Of a stretch of 64,000 nt of DNA, positions 8,233-17,588 are shown one piece after another (the first letter of the stretch is position 1; every line of letters starts with the position of its first letter). Position numbers and translations under genes: made by a program. The DNA is taken from contig NZ_CP074126.1 in the NCBI RefSeq assembly GCF_018282095.1, forward strand, positions 4,624,341 through 4,688,340, given 5' to 3'. Below the pieces are notes generated by a model that was given only the letters and a program-made list of their open reading frames with translations, searched no databases and was not told where the DNA came from. Source of the stretch: Pseudovibrio brasiliensis. Its GTDB lineage: Bacteria > Pseudomonadota > Alphaproteobacteria > Rhizobiales > Stappiaceae.

Positions 8233-9012
8233 TTACCTCGCACCTGCTGGAGCTGCTTTAGTCACTGTGCTGCTGGATGCAGCCGGTGCAACAGAAGCTG
8301 CACGCATCCGCATCGCTCTGATCCGACGGCGCATAATCTCGTTACGCATGCTCATCAGATGCAAAGTCACAAACAGAAGCACAAAGGCCAGAGCCATCAA
8401 TCCAAGCGGAATAAGAATGGAGGAGTGAATAGCAGGACCATCAGCACGGATAATGCTCGGCGGCTGGTGCAGCGTGTTCCACCACTCAACGGAAAACTTG
8501 ATGATGACCACGTTAATCACACCAACCAGTGTGATGATCGCGTTCACTTTTGCAGCCTTGATAGGATCTTCAATCGCCTTCCACAGTGCGATGATGCCCA
8601 GATACATGATGAACAACACCAGGAAGGAAGTCAGTCTTGCGTCCCAGACCCAGAAAGTACCCCACATCGGCTTGCCCCAGATCGCACCGGAGAACAGCGC
8701 CAGGAAGGTAAATGCAGCACCGATTGGAGCGGAAGCTTTGGCCGAAACATCAGCCAGCGGGTGCTTCCAGACCAGAGAGCCAATCGAAGACAACGCCATC
8801 ATTGCATAACACATCAATGCAAGCTGGGCTGCAGGCACGTGCACGAACATAATGCGCACTGTCTGGCCTTGCTGGTAATCTTCAGGCGCAACAAAAAACG
8901 CGAAGTACAAGCCAACTGCAAGTGCAGCGACCGTCGCAACGATAAGCCATGGAAGCAGAACTTTCACAAGCTTCAGGAACCGGGTTGGGTTTGCAAGATC
9001 GTATAAGGTCAT
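8233..9012 (-). CDS. ccmC: Haem exporter protein CcmC
   Basis: The 259-residue membrane protein has six helices and the tryptophan-rich haem-handling motif W-G-T-F-W-V-W-D-A-R-L-T-S. Two conserved histidines flank it: F-V-H-V-P-A-A near residue 57 and T-L-H-Q-P-P-S near residue 180. CcmC loads haem on the chaperone CcmE. A 178-base gap separates it from ccmB, so it may have a second promoter, although none is obvious. Confidence 0.95.
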   Translation of the reverse strand: MTLYDLANPTRFLKLVKVLLPWLIVATVAALAVGLYFAFFVAPEDYQQGQTVRIMFVHVPAAQLALMCYAMMALSSIGSLVWKHPLADVSAKASAPIGAAFTFLALFSGAIWGKPMWGTFWVWDARLTSFLVLFIMYLGIIALWKAIEDPIKAAKVNAIITLVGVINVVIIKFSVEWWNTLHQPPSIIRADGPAIHSSILIPLGLMALAFVLLFVTLHLMSMRNEIMRRRIRAMRMRAASVAPAASSSTVTKAAPAGAR

Positions 9013-9190
9013 AGAGCCGTTCTAAACTGAGAATGACGAAGCATCAATGTGTACATAGTGTCACGGACCTATCAAGGTCATTGATTACGCGCAATTTGAC
9101 ACTTCACTTCTTCGGGAATTCACCCATTTTAGACGATTTTACATAGACTTAACGCTTCAGGCAATTTCAGCGACCATATAGCCGCATCCA

Positions 9191-9859
9191 TCAGTCGCCT
9201 GAAACGCGAAGCGCTGCAGCTGCTGCAAGAGGTCCAACAACAAGACCAAAAAGTGTCAGAGCACACAAAAACAGGAACGGAACGAGGAAGTTATTGGAGT
9301 CGATCGCTCCCGCTGTCGCGGCACTCACACCAAAGATCAGAATTGGAATTGCCAGCGGAATAACCAGAATGGAGAGCAGCACCCCACCCCGCCGCATGGA
9401 AACAGTAACACCAGCACCAACCGCACCAACAAGCGTGAGTGCAGGCGCGCCAACAAGCAGGGTCAGCGTCACCAAAACAATGCTCTGGAAGTCGAGACCC
9501 ACAAACAAAGAAAGAACCGGCGTAGCAAGCACCAGCGGAAGACCCGTCGCAGCCCAATGCGCCGCGCACTTGATCAGCACGACCAACTCCAGCGAACGGC
9601 CTGACATCACCAGCAGCTCAAGACTACCATCTTCACGATCAGCCTGAAACAGACGGTCAAGCCCCAGCAACGTCGCCAGCAAGGCACCAATCCAAAGGAT
9701 CGCAGCACCAATGCGCGACAGCAGGATCATATCCGGGCCAACACCAAACGGAAAGATCGTCACAACAGCCAGAAAGAACAAAACGCCAATCAACGCGCCA
9801 CCACCAACGCGGTTCGCCAGTTGATATTCGCGGACAAAAAGACACTTCATCCAGTTCAT
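9191..9859 (-). CDS. ccmB: Haem exporter protein CcmB
   Basis: The 222-residue ABC permease-type protein has six hydrophobic segments and the conserved cytoplasmic L-L-G-L-D-R-L-F-Q-A-D-R-E-D-G-S-L-E block that contacts CcmA. It forms the CcmAB complex, which uses ATP to release holo-CcmE from CcmC-CcmD. The start lies two bases after the ccmA stop, indicating translational coupling. Confidence 0.95.
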   Translation of the reverse strand: MNWMKCLFVREYQLANRVGGGALIGVLFFLAVVTIFPFGVGPDMILLSRIGAAILWIGALLATLLGLDRLFQADREDGSLELLVMSGRSLELVVLIKCAAHWAATGLPLVLATPVLSLFVGLDFQSIVLVTLTLLVGAPALTLVGAVGAGVTVSMRRGGVLLSILVIPLAIPILIFGVSAATAGAIDSNNFLVPFLFLCALTLFGLVVGPLAAAAALRVSGD

Positions 9860-9861
9860 GA

Positions 9862-10575
9862 TCAGCCCTCGTCCTGCTCGTCTTCGTCGAAATAGTCGTC
9901 CAGATCTTCACCCGCAAACATATGCTCGCTCTCTGTCGTCACAGGCGATAGGTTGAGGAACTTGGTGTTTGGCAGGTTCAGAGGCAGGTGGGTCGCAGCA
10001 ATCACAACACCGCCAGCATTGATGTGATCTGCAATCAGACCAAGCAACACTTCTTCAGAAGCTTTATCAAGGGCAGAAGTTGGCTCATCAAGCAACCAGA
10101 TTGGGCGTGGAACCACCAGCAGGCGTGCCACGGAAAGGCGGCGGCGTTGGCCCGCACTAAGATAACCGGCAGGCAAGCTGGCTGTATGCTCGATACCCAG
10201 GGTCTCCAGCGCTTCCATCTCGCTCATGCTCTCGCGCACTTTGCCATCACCGAAGTCGGCAGACTCAAAGAAGTTACGCCAGAAGCTAAGGTTCTCCAGC
10301 ACGGTCTGCAGCGGCTTCAAGGCATCAAGGTGCCCAAAGTAGTGCGAGTGCTCGGCAACAGAGCGCTCAGGCATGCCGCCTTCTAGCTCAATCGTGCCAT
10401 TTGCTTTTGCAACCAACCCTGCAATCACGCGCAGCAGACTGGATTTACCGACACCGTTGGGGCCTTGCACAATCAGAGCTTCACTGGAGCCAACTTCAAA
10501 GTCGACGTGGTTCAATACTCTGCGGCCACCACGATCACATGCAACGCCCTGGCAGACTAACTTCAATTGGTTCAT
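9862..10575 (-). CDS. ccmA: Haem exporter ATP-binding protein CcmA
   Basis: The 237-residue ABC ATPase has Walker A G-P-N-G-V-G-K-S-S, signature L-S-A-G-Q-R-R-R-L-S, Walker B I-W-L-L-D-E-P-T-S-A-L-D and switch H (A-A-T-H). The signature lacks the usual L-S-G-G-Q form, as is normal for CcmA. The last about 25 residues are strongly acidic (D-L-D-D-Y-F-D-E-D-E-Q-D-E-G) and are not part of the ATPase fold. It is the first gene of ccmABCDG; ccmE, ccmF and ccmH are not in this window. The start chosen is the ATG before N-Q-L-K-L, with another start possible 30 bases upstream. Confidence 0.94.
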   Translation of the reverse strand: MNQLKLVCQGVACDRGGRRVLNHVDFEVGSSEALIVQGPNGVGKSSLLRVIAGLVAKANGTIELEGGMPERSVAEHSHYFGHLDALKPLQTVLENLSFWRNFFESADFGDGKVRESMSEMEALETLGIEHTASLPAGYLSAGQRRRLSVARLLVVPRPIWLLDEPTSALDKASEEVLLGLIADHINAGGVVIAATHLPLNLPNTKFLNLSPVTTESEHMFAGEDLDDYFDEDEQDEG

Positions 10576-10622
10576 CGCGCCCGAAACCACTACAGCAGCT
10601 CTCACTGCTTACCAAACTGACG

Positions 10623-10664
10623 GCGTATCCCGAAAAGTGGATCCGATTTCCGGATAAGATACGC
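10623..10664. repeat. Dispersed palindromic intergenic repeat, copy 1
   Basis: GCGTATC (10623-10629) and GATACGC (10658-10664) bracket the core C-C-C-G-A-A-A-A-G-T-G-G. The same core, GCRT-(A)-TTCCCGAAAA, is found at about 24697 and 33482. This resembles the short dispersed palindromes common in Hyphomicrobiales genomes. Confidence 0.6.
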
Positions 10665-10716
10665 TCCAACAAAGAATTAAAACAGTTTGCATGATCCCGT
10701 CTTTGCGCAAACCACT

Positions 10717-11157
10717 TTATTCAGGAGGCCGTATCACATTCGGCAAATCCTTTGCTCCCATAAACACGGCTAGGATTCGCGTTGGCACCGTTCCGGTATT
10801 CTTGCCGAAGTGCCAGGTGTTGACGGCCTCAATAAACGCCTCGCCCTTTTTGAAGGTCAGAGGAGCCTCTTTCTCATAGGTGATCGTCAGCTCACCATCA
10901 AGTATATATCCGTAAAGAGGAATAGGGTGCATATGCTCTTTAACAGCCCCACCCGGTGCCAGTGTAATGACCAATGAGGTCACCTGCGCCTGCCGCCCTT
11001 CGGGGTAGAACAGCGGCTGCTTCGTGATCGTCGTTTCACTCTTATCAAGCAGAACCTCGACGTCAGAATATGCATTTCCGTTGTCCTGAGCCAGCGCACC
11101 AGCAGCAAATCCCCCCAGAACCAGACAACACGTACCAACCAAAACTGCAGATTTCAT
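10717..11157 (-). CDS. Secreted cupin-domain protein
   Basis: The 146-residue product has a signal peptide ending A-L-A-Q and one cupin barrel. Motif 1 is G-G-A-V-K-E-H-M-H-P-I-P-L-Y-G-Y-I-L-D-G-E, and motif 2 includes F-I-E-A-V-N-T-W-H. Three histidines remain for metal binding, but the Glu expected four to five residues after H-x-H is missing, so catalysis is doubtful. The substrate is unknown. A 24-bp imperfect palindrome lies 149 bases before the start. Confidence 0.8.
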   Translation of the reverse strand: MKSAVLVGTCCLVLGGFAAGALAQDNGNAYSDVEVLLDKSETTITKQPLFYPEGRQAQVTSLVITLAPGGAVKEHMHPIPLYGYILDGELTITYEKEAPLTFKKGEAFIEAVNTWHFGKNTGTVPTRILAVFMGAKDLPNVIRPPE

Positions 11158-11305
11158 AGGAATCGCCTTCCTGTTGTTTTCAGCTGTTCTCTGCGCACTT
11201 TTCTGACCTTTCCGGCAGTTATTCTCGTGCGAAGCAAACGCATCCTAACAGCGATCCCCTTCCGAGCCTTTAAAACCACGCAGGGCCAGAAACATAGGAT
11301 AGACA

Positions 11306-11329
11306 TATTGTATACATATGTATATAATA
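11306..11329. promoter_or_regulatory. AT-rich 24-bp imperfect palindrome, possible operator
   Basis: The sequence is symmetric about 11317/11318, with central A-T-A-C-A-T-A-T-G-T-A-T and only one mismatched pair of positions. It lies in the 467-base divergent gap between the cupin gene and acnA (11158-11624), nearer the cupin start. No regulator can be named. The rest of the gap shows no gene; it ends in a strong AAGGAG ribosome site for acnA. Confidence 0.45.
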
Positions 11330-11624
11330 TGATTTATACAAACCCCATCCCACTTGATCGGGCACCCTACTCCGGCCTAACCTCACCTATGGTAAATTAT
11401 TAGCCTTCCGCTGCGGTTCAGCTGGAACCTGCGTCAGAAAGACGCTATAGGGTCGACAACTATAAGCTGATTGAATTTCAAGAAGCGCTTTTAATGCATT
11501 TGTTAAATGATCAAGCCAACGCCATGACGGCGAGCCACAAAACTCCGGGAGGAACTGGAGAGGTTCGTCAGTTCAAAGCTTAGTTTCCGGTTCTGAGTGG
11601 GAAACGAAATAAGGAGATCGCCGA

Positions 11625-14300
11625 ATGACACAATCTCTAGACAGTTTTAAGGCCAAGCAAACGCTGCAAGTCGGCGGCAAGACCTATACTTATTTTTCCA
11701 TTCCTGAAGCAGAAAAGAACGGCCTGACTGGCGTCTCCAAGCTTCCATTCTCATTGAAAGTCGTTCTGGAGAACCTGCTGCGCTTTGAAGATGGCCGCAC
11801 GGTGACTGCGGATGACATCAAGGCCGTTGCAGAATGGCTGACCACCCGCACCTCCACCCACGAAATCGCGTATCGCCCTGCCCGCGTTCTCATGCAGGAC
11901 TTCACCGGCGTGCCTGCCGTGGTGGACCTCGCCGCCATGCGCGATGCTGCTGTCAGCCTTGGCGGTGACCCGAAAAAAGTGAACCCTCTGGTTCCTGTTG
12001 ATCTCGTCATCGACCACTCCGTCATGGTCGACTACTTCGGCACCACCTCCGCTTTCGCCCTCAACGTGGAACGCGAGTACGAGCGCAACAACGAGCGCTA
12101 TGAATTCCTACGCTGGGGTCAGTCCGCGTTTGATAACTTCCGCGCGGTTCCCCCAGGCACCGGCATCTGTCACCAGGTGAACCTTGAGTACCTCGCCCAG
12201 ACCGTCTGGACGAAGGAAGAAGACGGCGAAACCATCGCCTACCCGGATACCCTCGTCGGCACTGACAGCCACACCACCATGGTCAATGGCCTTGCTGTGC
12301 TGGGCTGGGGTGTAGGCGGCATTGAGGCGGAAGCGGCCATGCTGGGTCAGCCGATCTCCATGCTGATCCCGGAAGTCATTGGCTTCAAACTCACCGGCGA
12401 GCTGCAAGATGGAATCACTGCCACTGACCTCGTGCTCACCGTGGTTGAGATGCTGCGCAAGAAAGGCGTTGTCGGCAAGTTTGTGGAGTTCTACGGCCCC
12501 GGCCTCGACAACATGTCTCTGGAGGACGCCGCCACCATCGCCAACATGGCTCCGGAATACGGCGCCACTTGTGGCTTCTTCCCGGTGGACGACGACACGC
12601 TCCGCTATCTGAACGCAACAGGCCGCGACAAAGACCGCATCGCGCTGGTGGAAGCCTACTCCAAGGCGCAGGGCATGTACCGCGATACCCACACGGAACC
12701 AACCTTCACCGACACGCTGGAGCTGGACATCTCCACAGTCGTGCCATCCATCGCCGGACCAAAACGCCCGCAGGATCGTATTTCCCTCGCAGATGCGGCG
12801 GAAGGCTTTGCCAAAACCATGGCGGAGGAGTTCAAGAAGGCAGGCGAAGAAACCCGCCGCGCACCAGTGGAAGGCCGCGACCATGATCTCGGCAACGGCG
12901 ACGTCGTCATCGCCGCGATCACAAGCTGCACCAACACCTCCAACCCGTCCGTTCTCATCGGCGCTGGCCTGGTGGCCCGCAAAGCCCGCGCCAAAGGCCT
13001 GCATGTAAAGCCATGGGTGAAAACCTCACTGGCGCCAGGCTCTCAGGTGGTCACCGATTATCTTGAGAAAGCTGGCGTTCAGGAAGACCTCGACGCGCTC
13101 GGCTTCAATCTCACCGGCTACGGCTGCACCACCTGTATTGGTAACTCAGGCCCGCTGCCGCCGGAAATCTCCAAGTCCATCAGTGACAACGACCTCGTGG
13201 CCTGCTCCGTCCTTTCCGGCAACCGCAACTTCGAAGGCCGCGTCAATCCGGATGTACGCGCCAACTATCTGGCCTCACCGCCACTGGTTGTCGCGTATGC
13301 CATCGCAGGCTCGCTCAACATCAACGTGGCCAAAGACCCGCTCGGCAAGGATCAGGACGGCAACCCCGTCTACCTGAAGGACCTGTGGCCAACCACGGAA
13401 GAGATCACCGATCTCATCCGCTCCTCCATCACAGAAGAGATGTTCGAAGAGCGTTACGGCGATGTGTTCAAGGGCGACGAGCACTGGCAGAACATCAAGG
13501 TGGAAGGCGGCATGACTTATGGTTGGCCACCAGCATCCACCTACGTGCAGAACCCGCCTTACTTTGAAGGCATGACCATGGAGCCAACACCCCTCACGGA
13601 TATTGAGGGCGCGGCCGTCATGGGCCTGTTCCTCGATTCCATCACCACCGACCACATCTCCCCAGCTGGGGCGATCAAGGCAGACAGCCCGGCAGGCCAG
13701 TATCTGACCTCCCACGGCGTTGAGCGCAAAGACTTCAACTCCTACGGCTCCCGCCGTGGCAACCACGAAGTCATGATGCGCGGCACCTTCGGCAACATCC
13801 GCATCAAAAACCAGATGGTGCCGGGCGTGGAAGGTGGCTACACCACCAAGGATGGCAAGCAGCGCTGGATCTACGACGCCTGCATGGAATACAAGGCAGC
13901 AGGGACCCCGCTTGTGGTGTTTGCAGGCAAGGAATACGGCACCGGCTCCTCTCGCGACTGGGCGGCAAAAGGCACCAAACTGCTCGGCGTACGCGCTGTG
14001 ATCGCTCAATCCTTCGAGCGCATCCACCGCTCCAACCTCGTCGGCATGGGCGTCCTGCCCTTCACGTTTAAAGAGGGTGAGAGCTGGCAGTCCCACGGCA
14101 TCGATGGCACTGAGCGCGTAACCATCCTCGGCGTAGCAGACCTCAAACCCCGCCAGATGGTCAACATTCAGGTCGAATTCGCAGACGGCTCAAAGAAAAC
14201 CATCGAAGCCCTCTGCCGCATCGATACCGAAGACGAACTAGAATACATCAAAGCCGGCGGCATCCTCCACTACGTCCTGAGGAACTTGGTCTCCAGCTAA
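11625..14300 (+). CDS. acnA: Aconitate hydratase A
   Basis: The 891-residue AcnA/IRP1-type aconitase interconverts citrate and isocitrate in the TCA cycle. The [4Fe-4S] ligands are visible: Cys near residue 434 ([11 protein letters not shown]) and the pair near 500 and 503 ([12 protein letters not shown]). The swivel domain with [10 protein letters not shown] and [11 protein letters not shown] closes the protein. The length is normal and the start follows AAGGAGATCGCCG. It is a single-gene unit ended by a strong terminator. Long open frames on the opposite strand are shadows of its biased codon use. Confidence 0.97.
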   Translation: MTQSLDSFKAKQTLQVGGKTYTYFSIPEAEKNGLTGVSKLPFSLKVVLENLLRFEDGRTVTADDIKAVAEWLTTRTSTHEIAYRPARVLMQDFTGVPAVVDLAAMRDAAVSLGGDPKKVNPLVPVDLVIDHSVMVDYFGTTSAFALNVEREYERNNERYEFLRWGQSAFDNFRAVPPGTGICHQVNLEYLAQTVWTKEEDGETIAYPDTLVGTDSHTTMVNGLAVLGWGVGGIEAEAAMLGQPISMLIPEVIGFKLTGELQDGITATDLVLTVVEMLRKKGVVGKFVEFYGPGLDNMSLEDAATIANMAPEYGATCGFFPVDDDTLRYLNATGRDKDRIALVEAYSKAQGMYRDTHTEPTFTDTLELDISTVVPSIAGPKRPQDRISLADAAEGFAKTMAEEFKKAGEETRRAPVEGRDHDLGNGDVVIAAITSCTNTSNPSVLIGAGLVARKARAKGLHVKPWVKTSLAPGSQVVTDYLEKAGVQEDLDALGFNLTGYGCTTCIGNSGPLPPEISKSISDNDLVACSVLSGNRNFEGRVNPDVRANYLASPPLVVAYAIAGSLNINVAKDPLGKDQDGNPVYLKDLWPTTEEITDLIRSSITEEMFEERYGDVFKGDEHWQNIKVEGGMTYGWPPASTYVQNPPYFEGMTMEPTPLTDIEGAAVMGLFLDSITTDHISPAGAIKADSPAGQYLTSHGVERKDFNSYGSRRGNHEVMMRGTFGNIRIKNQMVPGVEGGYTTKDGKQRWIYDACMEYKAAGTPLVVFAGKEYGTGSSRDWAAKGTKLLGVRAVIAQSFERIHRSNLVGMGVLPFTFKEGESWQSHGIDGTERVTILGVADLKPRQMVNIQVEFADGSKKTIEALCRIDTEDELEYIKAGGILHYVLRNLVSS

Positions 14301-14332
14301 CACACCTCAACAAGCAGACACACCACAAACAC

Positions 14333-14360
14333 AAAAACGGGCCCTCCAAGGCCCGTTTTT
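14333..14360 (+). terminator. Rho-independent terminator of acnA
   Basis: AAAAACGGGCC at 14333-14343 pairs perfectly with GGCCCGTTTTT at 14350-14360. A second GC-rich repeat (TCCCGGC/GCCGGGA, about 14405-14424) follows and resembles a dispersed alphaproteobacterial palindrome. Confidence 0.9.
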
Positions 14361-14472
14361 CATTGGCGACCCCACCTTCAGGGTCACCACCTCCACCTAT
14401 GTCATCCCGGCCCCTGAGCCGGGACCCAGAGCAACCTACATAAACCTTAGCCATCCCCCCGCAGGCCAGCAT

Positions 14473-15060
14473 CTATTTGGCAGAACAGATGCCTGTTTTG
14501 GCGAGGGAGACCTGCCATGCGTCGTTGGTGTCGAACGGTGTCACCAGCCCGTTGCCACCCTCTTTCTTAAAGCCACCCATGCCATGGGCCACCATGTATT
14601 TGGGGTAATAGTCCGGCGCGCCTGAGGCCTGTAAGAAACTGCAAGCACCGCTGATGCCGTCCTTGCTGTACGCCTCCAGCGCTTTGCCAAAGGCTTCGCT
14701 CTGTTCCTTGCTCAGCTTCTGAAAGGTCACCAGTCGCAGAACGGAGATCGCCTGATGCGCGCTCTTGTCCTTCACGCGCAGCATATCAAAATACCCACGC
14801 GCAAACGCCATCACATAAAGATCCGCTGCGGTCGTGTAGCGCTCCTGCTCAATACAGGCATGGATCGAGCGATAAAGATCAGCAGGTGTATAGCTTGTCT
14901 TGGTCTCTTCCCGCGCCACACAGCCCACATCGTGGGTCACCTCAAGGTTGCCCTCATTCTGATAGTGGGTGATGGTTCCCTGCGCCTGCGCACCGCTGGC
15001 AAACAACATTGCCCCACCCAAAAGGCTGAGGGCCAGATACGAAACTTTCAACGAAAACAC
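14473..15060 (-). CDS. Secreted protein of unknown function
   Basis: The 195-residue product has a clear signal peptide (S-Y-L-A-L-S-L-L-G-G-A-M-L-F-A-S-G-A-Q-A). The mature part has an early Cys (D-V-G-C-V-A), a helix with I-H-A-C-I-E-Q-E-R-Y-T-T-A-A-D-L-Y-V, and a late Cys in G-I-C-S-A-K. The helix pattern resembles tetratricopeptide-like secreted proteins, but no family was recognised. It is convergent with acnA across the terminator. Confidence 0.65.
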   Translation of the reverse strand: MFSLKVSYLALSLLGGAMLFASGAQAQGTITHYQNEGNLEVTHDVGCVAREETKTSYTPADLYRSIHACIEQERYTTAADLYVMAFARGYFDMLRVKDKSAHQAISVLRLVTFQKLSKEQSEAFGKALEAYSKDGISGACSFLQASGAPDYYPKYMVAHGMGGFKKEGGNGLVTPFDTNDAWQVSLAKTGICSAK

Positions 15061-15202
15061 CTCTCTAATAGCCCGGAAAGCAACCTTCCCGGCACCTCAC
15101 CAATGCAATCCGCAAGCCTCATTCATACACCCGGCAATCCACTCATCACTTGACCTTCGCCAAACACACGCCCGGTTATCCGCACCCGACTAAGCCAACA
15201 CG

Positions 15203-16132
15203 TCAACCGGTGAAAAAGAAAGACCGCCCCTCCTTCGTCTCCAGCAACCATTTGCGAAACTCATCCATAAACACACGGCTCCGCCGCGCCAGCTGCTTCT
15301 TGGAGGGGTAAAGAAGGTAAAGCTTGGCAGCCCCAAAACTCCAGTCCGGCAAAACCCGCTCAATCTCACCCCGCTCCAACCCATCTCGCACAACAGATAA
15401 TGGCATAAGCCCAATTCCGGCACCAATCTCCACCAGAGACAAAATGCCTGATGGCGAGTTGGTCCGGCACATGGACTGCATAGAAATCGGCCTGCGCAAC
15501 CCCGCCTGATCCGTCAGAGAAAGCGAGTTGAGCGCAACATCCAGCGTATCAATGCCTCTGTGATCCTTCAGATCACTCATCAAAGCCGGGCGCCCATGCT
15601 CACTCAAATAATCCCGGGAGGCATAAAGCTGAAACTCAACATCACACAAAACCCGCCCAATCATGGCGGAATCTGCTGGGATCCCAATGCGGATCGCCAC
15701 ATCCACCTCATCCTCAATCAAATCAAGCGCGTGGTCATCCAGCAGTAACTCAAGCTGCAACGCCGGATAACGCCGCAAAAACCCACTGAGAAATCGCTTC
15801 AGCACCCGCTGCATAAAATCCTGCGTACACGTCACCCGCAATGTGCCGGAAAGCTCATCCGCCCCCTGCTCAACAGAGGCAAGCGCATCTTTAGAAAGCT
15901 GCAGCAACCCCTGCGAATGCTGCAGCAACCGCTCTCCATCCGTCGTCAAACTCAGTTTGCGGGTGGAGCGCTGCAACACCCGCACGCCCAGAGCCTCTTC
16001 AAGCAAAGCCACCTGCTCGCTGACCTTGGCTCGCCCCATGTTCAGTTTACGCCCCGCAGCCGCAAACGAACCCTGCTCCACCACACAGGCAAAAATGGCA
16101 AGTCGGCGGATATGTTTGAGCTCATCTTTCAA
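15203..16132 (-). CDS. LysR-family transcriptional regulator
   Basis: The 309-residue regulator has an N-terminal winged helix-turn-helix (A-I-F-A-C-V-V-E-Q-G-S-F-A-A-A-G-R-K-L, then S-E-Q-V-A-L-L-E). A periplasmic-binding-like effector domain follows from about residue 95. The start taken here is a TTG at 16132 with AAGGGA eight bases upstream, which gives normal LysR length; the frame is open to 16198. It is divergent from the NmrA-like gene at 16234, the standard layout for a LysR regulator and its target. The effector is unknown. Confidence 0.88.
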   Translation of the reverse strand: MKDELKHIRRLAIFACVVEQGSFAAAGRKLNMGRAKVSEQVALLEEALGVRVLQRSTRKLSLTTDGERLLQHSQGLLQLSKDALASVEQGADELSGTLRVTCTQDFMQRVLKRFLSGFLRRYPALQLELLLDDHALDLIEDEVDVAIRIGIPADSAMIGRVLCDVEFQLYASRDYLSEHGRPALMSDLKDHRGIDTLDVALNSLSLTDQAGLRRPISMQSMCRTNSPSGILSLVEIGAGIGLMPLSVVRDGLERGEIERVLPDWSFGAAKLYLLYPSKKQLARRSRVFMDEFRKWLLETKEGRSFFFTG

Positions 16133-16203
16133 AATATTGATCCCTTTTTCGGAACAATATATATCAAAGATAGCACCTAATAAGGAAACAAAATTCAAGC
16201 CAT

Positions 16204-16230
16204 ATTGCTCCTCACAACAACAGGAGCAAT
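16204..16230 (+). promoter_or_regulatory. Hairpin that covers the ribosome-binding site of the NmrA-like gene
   Basis: ATTGCTCCT (16204-16212) pairs perfectly with AGGAGCAAT (16222-16230) across a 9-base loop. AGGAG in the right arm is the Shine-Dalgarno sequence for the ATG at 16234, so folding would hide it. The same symmetry could also be a LysR-type operator in DNA. Confidence 0.6.
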
Positions 16231-16233
16231 CTC

Positions 16234-17067
16234 ATGGAAACGATCTTAATCACCGGCGCAACAGGCACTCTGGCATCTGAAATCATCAGTCAACTCGCAG
16301 AAAAGCCAGTCAAAGTGCTGGGCGGCAGCCGCCAACCAAAACCAGACACACCCTACGAAGCCGTTGAGTTTGACTACGCCCGCGCTGAAACCTTTGAGAA
16401 CTTTAACCGGACAGACCGCATTGTAATGATCCCACGTCCGGCTGATATGGAAGCCGATCAGGTCATGATCCCGGCAATTGAAGCAGCAAAAGAACGGGGC
16501 GTGAAGCAAATCGTGCTGGTCACCGGTCTGGGCATCAACCACATCCCCCAAGCACCACTGTTCCACGTCGAACAAGCCCTCATCACCAGCGGCATGGACT
16601 ACACCATTGTTCGTCCAAGCTTTTTCTATGACAACTTCACCAAGGCAGACGCGCAGTCGATTGCTCTCGGCAAGCTATATGCCCCAGCTGGCAATGGCCG
16701 TATCAACTTCGTATCGGCAAAAGACATTGCAGCCGTCACCGTTGCAGCACTGCTCAACGCACAACACGCAAACAAGGCCTTCGACCTCACAGGCAGCGAA
16801 GCACCAAACTACAGCGAAGTCGCGACAGAGCTGAGCACAGCACTCGGCAAAACAGTAACTTACGAAAACATCTCCGACGAACAGTTTGCTGAAGGTCGGA
16901 AGGCAGTAGGCTTCACAGACACAGCCATCGCATTCTTCAAACAGGTTTACATCGCCATCCGCGCCGGACAAAATGCTGCACTCACCAAGGATGTGGAAGC
17001 AGTTACTGGACAAAAACCAGAAGGCCTGAAAGAGTTCGTAGCCCGCAACATCCACGCCTGGGCCTGA
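16234..17067 (+). CDS. NmrA-like NAD(P)-binding oxidoreductase
   Basis: The 277-residue product is an atypical short-chain dehydrogenase of the NmrA/azoreductase-like group. It starts with a Rossmann fold, I-L-I-T-G-A-T-G-T-L-A-S-E-I (G-x-x-G-x-x-x motif). F-V-S-A-K-D-I-A-A-V and the A-F-D-L-T-G-S-E-A block follow. There is no Y-x-x-x-K catalytic pair in the usual place, as is typical of this group, which includes quinone reductases and redox sensors. The divergent LysR gene is its likely regulator. Confidence 0.85.
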   Translation: METILITGATGTLASEIISQLAEKPVKVLGGSRQPKPDTPYEAVEFDYARAETFENFNRTDRIVMIPRPADMEADQVMIPAIEAAKERGVKQIVLVTGLGINHIPQAPLFHVEQALITSGMDYTIVRPSFFYDNFTKADAQSIALGKLYAPAGNGRINFVSAKDIAAVTVAALLNAQHANKAFDLTGSEAPNYSEVATELSTALGKTVTYENISDEQFAEGRKAVGFTDTAIAFFKQVYIAIRAGQNAALTKDVEAVTGQKPEGLKEFVARNIHAWA

Positions 17068-17100
17068 TCTTCCTGAAAAATCTTATCCCCCTCCACGCAG

Positions 17101-17530
17101 ACGCCCCTATGCTTTTCATAGGCCCACGTAACGGGCAGCTGGCGGACCGTCCGTCAGCGTGTCGTGGGCCGGGTGGGGCTTTTGTAAGAGGTAACGCATC
17201 TTTCAAAGGTCCGGTGGCACCGATTTTCAGACGTGACTGCATGGTCTGAGAGGAAGGGCCCAAGCCTGAAGGGCATCACGCAGTGGCATTTGCTGGTCAG
17301 AGCAGTACATGTCAGGGGTAGAGGAACTGCTCGGATACGGAAACTTATCTGAGCAAAGCCGCTATCTCTTCGGGAAACCGACTATCGTGTCTTTCAGGAT
17401 AAGAGGCGATGTTGGCCATACCAAAATGCCCGGGCAAGGCGACAGCCAATGCCGAAGACTCATTACTAACAAACAGCGCAGGCACTGCCTGCCGCCTTGC
17501 CCTCCCCGTACCGGGAGTTTCACGTGAAAA
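17101..17530. other. Gene-free stretch rich in strong inverted repeats
   Basis: The 521-base gap 17068-17588 holds no convincing gene but many stems. These are CCTATG/CATAGG (17106-17122), GGCCCACG/CGTGGGCC (17121-17128 and 17163-17170) enclosing a 10-bp stem (17138-17147 and 17149-17158), and GGGCAAGGCG/CGCCTTGCCC (17432-17441 and 17493-17502) enclosing GCAGGC/GCCTGC (17478-17492). A CTCCC/GGGAG hairpin (17502-17517) and the palindrome TTTCACGTGAAA (17518-17529) follow. A structured RNA is possible. It does not match tmRNA, RNase P RNA, SRP RNA or 6S RNA as far as I can recall them. Confidence 0.4.
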
Positions 17531-17554
17531 CACCGCCGGAAATTTCCAGCGGTG
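17527..17554 (-). terminator. Terminator of the GNAT gene at 17589
   Basis: The 24-base hairpin 17531-17554 (CACCGC and GCGGTG arms around GGAAATTTCC) is followed on the minus strand by TTTT (17530-17527), directly past the acetyltransferase stop. Confidence 0.75.
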
Positions 17555-17588
17555 CTAAAGCTGCTTGCAGAACAGGGTGAAGCGCGCC

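Noticed and set aside
9083-9096. TTGAT-like site upstream of ccmC as an FNR box
   Set aside because: Only the left half matches; the right half fits three of five bases.
12108-14096. Two long minus-strand frames opposite acnA
   Set aside because: They are shadows of a highly expressed gene with strong codon bias; no recognisable domain.
17309-17533. Open frames on both strands (72 and 62 codons) in the structured gap
   Set aside because: Neither has a convincing ribosome site or family similarity, and both run through perfect inverted repeats.
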